A stretch of DNA of 41,440 nucleotides. It comes from Elusimicrobiota bacterium (GTDB lineage Bacteria > Elusimicrobiota > Elusimicrobia > UBA1565 > UBA9628). Made by a program: the position numbers and the translations under genes. The stretch lies in assembly GCA_016191335.1 (NCBI GenBank), contig JACPOW010000024.1, positions 1-41,440 on the forward strand, written 5' to 3'. A model generated the notes under the pieces. That model saw nothing but the letters and a program-made list of their open reading frames with translations. It did no database searches and had not been told where the DNA came from. Below, piece after piece: positions 38,584 through 41,440 of this stretch; positions within the stretch are counted from its first letter, which is position 1, and each line of letters opens with the position of its first letter.

Positions 38584-39581
38584 GGGCGCTCGTCACCGGC
38601 GGCGGGGGCTTCCTGGGCGCGGCGCTGGCGCGTAAGCTGCGCGAGCGCGGCGACGAGGTGCGCGTGTTCGGGCGCGGCTCCTACCCCGACCTCGAGGCCG
38701 TCGGCATCGACTGCGCGAAGGGCGACATCGCCGATTACCAGGCCGTGAAGGCCGCCTGCGACGACCGCGACGTGGTGTTCCACGTCGCCGCGAAGGTCGG
38801 GCTGTGGGGGCCGTACGAGGAGTTCCACGAGGCGAACGTGGAGGGGACGAAGAACGTCCTGCGCGCCTGCCAGGAGCACGGCATCCGCAAGCTGGTGTTC
38901 ACCGGCTCGCCGAGCGTCGTGTTCCACGGCGGCGACGTGGACGGCGTGGACGAGAGCGCGCCGTATCCCTCGAAGTTCGATTCCTTCTACTCGAAGACCA
39001 AGGCGCTGTCCGAGCGGATGGTCCTCGCCGCCGACCACGACCGGCTCTCGACCGTGTCCCTGCGCCCGCATTTCATCTGGGGCCCCGGGGACAAGAGCAT
39101 CCTGCCGCGCGTGATCGCCCGCCGGAAGGCCGGGCGGCTGTTCCGCATCGGCGACGACAACAAGCTCGTGGACACCATCTACATCGACGACGCCGTGTCG
39201 GCGCACGTGCTGGCCGCGGTGCAGCTCTCGCCGCTGTCGGAGATCTCCGGGAAGGCCTACTTCCTGTCGGGGGGGGACCCCCGTCCGATCTGGGAGTTCA
39301 TGGACCGCATGCTGGCGGCGGCGGGCCTGGGCCCGGTCGAGCGGCGCATCCCCAAGGGCCTCGCCTACGCCGCGGCGAGCGCCTGCGAGGGGACCTGGCG
39401 CGCGCTCGGGCTGCGCTCCGAGCCGCCGCTGACCAAGTTCCTGGTGGACACCTTGACCACCTCCCACTGGTTCGACATCTCGGCCGCCAAACGCGACCTG
39501 GGCTGGAAGCCGAAGGTGAAGATCGAGGAAGGGATGGCCCGCCTGGCGCACTGGATCAAGGCCACGCAAGGAAATGTTTAA
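38580..39581 (+). CDS. oleD: OleD, 2-alkyl-3-oxoalkanoate reductase
   Basis: The protein has 333 residues, an extended short-chain dehydrogenase. OleD reduces the 3-keto group of the OleA product with NADPH to the beta-hydroxy acid used by OleC. The Rossmann motif TGGGGFLGAALA is at the very start, VFTGSPSVVF carries the catalytic Ser/Thr strand, and FYSKTKALSE gives Y137 and K141. LRPHFIWGPGD and VDTIYIDDAV are typical of this steroid-dehydrogenase-like group. GTG 38580 overlaps the oleC stop by four bases, which fixes the start. It is the last gene of the presumed operon; a 162-bp non-coding region follows. Confidence 0.93.
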   Translation: MRALVTGGGGFLGAALARKLRERGDEVRVFGRGSYPDLEAVGIDCAKGDIADYQAVKAACDDRDVVFHVAAKVGLWGPYEEFHEANVEGTKNVLRACQEHGIRKLVFTGSPSVVFHGGDVDGVDESAPYPSKFDSFYSKTKALSERMVLAADHDRLSTVSLRPHFIWGPGDKSILPRVIARRKAGRLFRIGDDNKLVDTIYIDDAVSAHVLAAVQLSPLSEISGKAYFLSGGDPRPIWEFMDRMLAAAGLGPVERRIPKGLAYAAASACEGTWRALGLRSEPPLTKFLVDTLTTSHWFDISAAKRDLGWKPKVKIEEGMARLAHWIKATQGNV

Positions 39582-39655
39582 CGCCTTAATGCCTGGCACC
39601 GGCAGGGCTTCCCTCGGGTAAGAAGCCTTAAAAACCCGCTTTTCTCCATCATTTA

Positions 39656-39675
39656 AGCCTGACACCGTCTAGGCT
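39656..39675 (+). other. Hairpin after the pfa-ole operon
   Basis: AGCCT-GAC pairs with GTC-T-AGGCT around ACC (one bulged T). It falls in the gap between oleD and the amidase gene and includes a GCCTGACACC copy. It might end the ole transcript, but there is no T-tract. The rest of the gap holds a GCCTGGCACC copy at 39591-39600. Confidence 0.4.
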
Positions 39676-39743
39676 GATTAGGCCCTGGTCCTCTGGGTCC
39701 AAGGACCTATTCTCACGCCCGAAAATTCGGTTAAACTCCGGAC

Positions 39744-40820
39744 ATGAGACGCCTGCTCCCGATCGTCGCCCTCGTCCTCGCCTCCGGCGCGTTGGCCGGC
39801 TGCAATGAGGATAAGAACGCCGTGTCCGCGAAACCGGGCTCCGCCCCCGCGTCCCGCGAGGAAAGCTCGCCGCGCCGCGGCTACTCGGGCAAGGACCTCG
39901 TCGCCTACGCCCCCGCCACCGATTTCTCCGGCGCCGCCCCGGAGGACGCCGCCAGCGGCTCCAGCGCCATATTCGACGGCACGCGCATGAGGGACGCGGT
40001 CGGGGCCCCCGGCTTCGTCCCGGCCTCCGGCGCGTACGGCCGCACCGGCAAGCGCCTCCCTTATACCGCGGCCGCGAGCGAGCGCATCACCGACCTGCGC
40101 GGCGCCGTGCCGCCCCTGCCGGACGACTACGATTACTCGCGCAGCGGCGCGACCCCCGGCTCCGCCCGGGAAGCGGGCCAGACCTTGCTCGGCTTCGCCT
40201 CGTTCCAGATCGAGCAGAAGTTCCCGACCGTGGCGCCCATCATGAGCCGCCTCGGCTGGCGCGCGGCGCCCCGCCGCGGCTCGAACTCCTCCCACACGCC
40301 TTATCGGGTGACGGTCCACCACACCCAGGGCAAGCAGGCGATGAACGAGGCCGAGACCGCCGCGGCGGTCAGGGGCATCCAGCGCTATCACATGGTCGGC
40401 CGGGCGCGCGAGGGCAAGGAGGCTTTCGACGACATCGGCTACCACTTCCTCGTCGCCGGCGACGGGCGCGTCGTCGAGGGCCGCCGCGCGGAGTACCTCG
40501 GCGCGCACGTCGGCGGGGCCAACGACGGCAACATCGGCGTCGCCATGATGGGCGACTTCAACAATATCCACCCCACGAACGCCCAGATCGAGAGCCTGAC
40601 GCGGCTCGTGACCTATCTCTCGGTGAAGTACAAGAAGGACCCGAACGCCAAGGGCTTCCTCGAGGCCCATCAGCGCTACACCAACACCGACTGCCCCGGC
40701 GCGCACCTGATGGCGATGCTCGACTCCCTGCGCCGCAAGATCGACAGGGAGAACGAGATCATCGTGAGCGGCGGCACCGCCGGGACCGACTTCACGCCTC
40801 TGGCCGTCGTCGGCTCGTGA
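39744..40820 (+). CDS. N-acetylmuramoyl-L-alanine amidase / PGRP-domain lipoprotein
   Basis: The protein has 358 residues. Lipobox LAGC at Cys 20 ends a clear signal peptide, so it is a lipoprotein. A disordered Pro/Ser/Ala stretch (21-160) is followed by an Amidase_2/PGRP domain (about 165-325) that cleaves the bond between MurNAc and the peptide stem. Zinc ligands appear as H192 or H193 (VTVHHTQ), H309 (EAHQRY) and C317 (TDCPGA). DIGYHFLVAGDG supplies Y234 and GNIGVAMMGDF the central strand. The set is complete, so activity is expected rather than pure binding. GGTTAAACT upstream may be the -10 region. It is coupled to the next gene by a four-base overlap. Confidence 0.92.
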   Translation: MRRLLPIVALVLASGALAGCNEDKNAVSAKPGSAPASREESSPRRGYSGKDLVAYAPATDFSGAAPEDAASGSSAIFDGTRMRDAVGAPGFVPASGAYGRTGKRLPYTAAASERITDLRGAVPPLPDDYDYSRSGATPGSAREAGQTLLGFASFQIEQKFPTVAPIMSRLGWRAAPRRGSNSSHTPYRVTVHHTQGKQAMNEAETAAAVRGIQRYHMVGRAREGKEAFDDIGYHFLVAGDGRVVEGRRAEYLGAHVGGANDGNIGVAMMGDFNNIHPTNAQIESLTRLVTYLSVKYKKDPNAKGFLEAHQRYTNTDCPGAHLMAMLDSLRRKIDRENEIIVSGGTAGTDFTPLAVVGS

Positions 40821-41290
40821 GGCTCGGCCTAGCGGCCGTCCTGCTCCTGGCCGCCTGCTCCCGCGAGGGGCGCGTGCCTCCGGGCGCGACCGTCCAGCTC
40901 GACTACGAGCTGACCTCCGGCGGGACGCTCATCGAGTCGAACGCCGGCAAGGAACTCCTGACCGTGACCCAGGGCGACGGCAACCTCCCCGGCCCCGTGG
41001 ACGAGGCCCTCGTCGGCATGAAGGCGGGGGAGGAGAAGGTCGTCGAGCTCACCCCCGACCAGGGATTCGGCCCCGTGGATCCCGAGAAGATCCGCGCCAT
41101 CCCGCTCGAGAAGTTCGGCGCCATGGCCAAGGACCTCGCCCCCGGCAAGGTCGTCGCCGGCGCCAAGGGCGGGAAGGCGGCCGAGGGGAAGGTGCTCAAG
41201 GTGGAGAACGGAGCGGCCACCCTCGATTTCAACCACCCCCTCGCGGGGAAGCACCTGCGCTACAAGATCAAGGTCGTCGCGATCCGGTAG
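40817..41290 (+). CDS. FKBP-type peptidyl-prolyl isomerase lipoprotein (SlyD-like)
   Basis: The protein has 157 residues. MRLGLAAVLLLAAC ends in a lipobox (Cys 14). The rest follows the SlyD/FKBP pattern: VQLDYELTSGGTLIESN, the G-x-G-x-L-x-GPVDEALVGMKAGEEKVVEL core typical of FKBPs, an insert-in-flap region (GFGPVDPEKIRAIPLEKF), and NHPLAGKHLRYKIKVVAI at the end. It should assist folding of exported proteins at proline bonds. GTG 40817 overlaps the amidase stop, so both form a small envelope operon. An intrinsic terminator follows 48 bases later. Confidence 0.92.
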   Translation: MRLGLAAVLLLAACSREGRVPPGATVQLDYELTSGGTLIESNAGKELLTVTQGDGNLPGPVDEALVGMKAGEEKVVELTPDQGFGPVDPEKIRAIPLEKFGAMAKDLAPGKVVAGAKGGKAAEGKVLKVENGAATLDFNHPLAGKHLRYKIKVVAIR

Positions 41291-41338
41291 CCGCTTCCAC
41301 AGGAAAATCGAAAGTAGATTCTGATCGTCGTTAAACCG

Positions 41339-41375
41339 CGGGAATCCGTGCTGTTTTACCGGATTCCCGTTTTTA
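41339..41375 (+). terminator. Intrinsic terminator of the amidase-FKBP pair
   Basis: CGGGAATCCG (41339-41348) pairs perfectly with CGGATTCCCG (41360-41369) around an 11-base loop. A TTTTT run (41370-41374) follows directly. This is the clearest classical terminator in the window. Confidence 0.93.
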
Positions 41376-41383
41376 TACTTGAA

Positions 41384-41417
41384 ATATAACACTATTTATA
41401 TGTATATAGTGTTATAT
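41384..41417. promoter_or_regulatory. AT-rich operator-like inverted repeat over a start codon
   Basis: ATATAACACTAT (41384-41395) is the exact reverse complement of ATAGTGTTATAT (41406-41417), with a ten-base AT-only spacer except one G. The right arm runs into an ATG at 41416. It contains TATA-like -10 candidates (TATAGT, TATATA). The position suggests a repressor site or autoregulated promoter of the next gene. Confidence 0.65.
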
Positions 41418-41440
41418 GACGAAACTACAGCTGGCCAAGC
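41416..41440 (+). CDS. Start of a further gene, cut by the window end
   Basis: ATG at 41416 opens a frame MTKLQLAK that runs off the window. It is the first ATG after the operator-like palindrome and has no ribosome site, so a leaderless or strongly repressed message is possible. Eight residues are not enough to name a family. Confidence 0.45.

Noticed and set aside
39582..39743. A small gene or RNA in the gap after oleD
   Set aside because: No frame with a ribosome site is seen. Only repeat-like GCCTGRCACC motifs and a weak hairpin could be supported.

Overview
The window is GC-rich chromosomal DNA of a Gram-negative-type bacterium. It carries several lipobox signal peptides, a peptidoglycan-directed VanX-type dipeptidase, DedA, and two-component and GGDEF signalling genes. 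The codons are strongly G/C-ending, the genes are packed with ATGA/GTGA overlaps, and a SpoVG homologue is present. I suspect an uncultivated lineage such as Elusimicrobiota, or a myxobacterium-like group. No marker in the window settles this, so the assignment is an inference.

Layout. 1-140 is the 3' end of a group II intron (domains V and VI). 195-3148 holds a solitary periplasmic binding lipoprotein, an MBL-like protein, a Nudix hydrolase and a secreted unknown. 3149-3334 is a complete tRNA-Ala(GGC) unit with promoter and terminator. 3478-7530 carries an unknown gene, a D-Ala-D-Ala dipeptidase, an AsmA-like membrane protein, an aldehyde dehydrogenase and an endonuclease IV homologue. 7527-12686 carries a receiver-MBL fusion, rsmD, a PD-(D/E)XK nuclease with a probable Fe-S cluster, a diguanylate cyclase, a SixA-like phosphatase and a cardiolipin synthase. 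12700-12995 is a collapsed hicBA locus. 13105-19153 carries a UPF1-like helicase, a histidine kinase with its response regulator, spoVG and dedA. 39744-41290 carries an amidase lipoprotein and an FKBP lipoprotein, followed by a strong terminator and an AT-rich operator-like palindrome over the start of the next gene.

The centrepiece is 19239-39581: nine same-strand genes, all less than 60 bp apart or overlapping. They are a PfaD enoyl reductase, a PfaA-type synthase (KS-MAT-ACP-ACP-KR-DH), two small lipoproteins, a second giant synthase (KS-CLF-AT-DH-DH), and then oleA, oleB, oleC and oleD. The PUFA synthase should build a polyunsaturated acyl chain. OleA should condense two chains head to head, OleD reduce the product, OleC form a beta-lactone, and OleB release CO2 to give a very-long-chain polyene. 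In Shewanella these two systems cooperate to make a C31 nonaene, from separate loci as far as I recall. Here they form one apparent operon, with no acyltransferase domain on the synthase and two unexplained lipoproteins inside, which looks like a dedicated polyunsaturated-hydrocarbon cluster.

Smaller structure also stands out. An 18-bp perfect palindrome occurs three times (one copy with one mismatch), once inside the coding linker of the second synthase. A 14-bp motif is shared in opposite orientation by the linkers of both synthases. The ACP array contains an 80-bp exact repeat and a headless third ACP. Several short-loop perfect hairpins lie inside genes.
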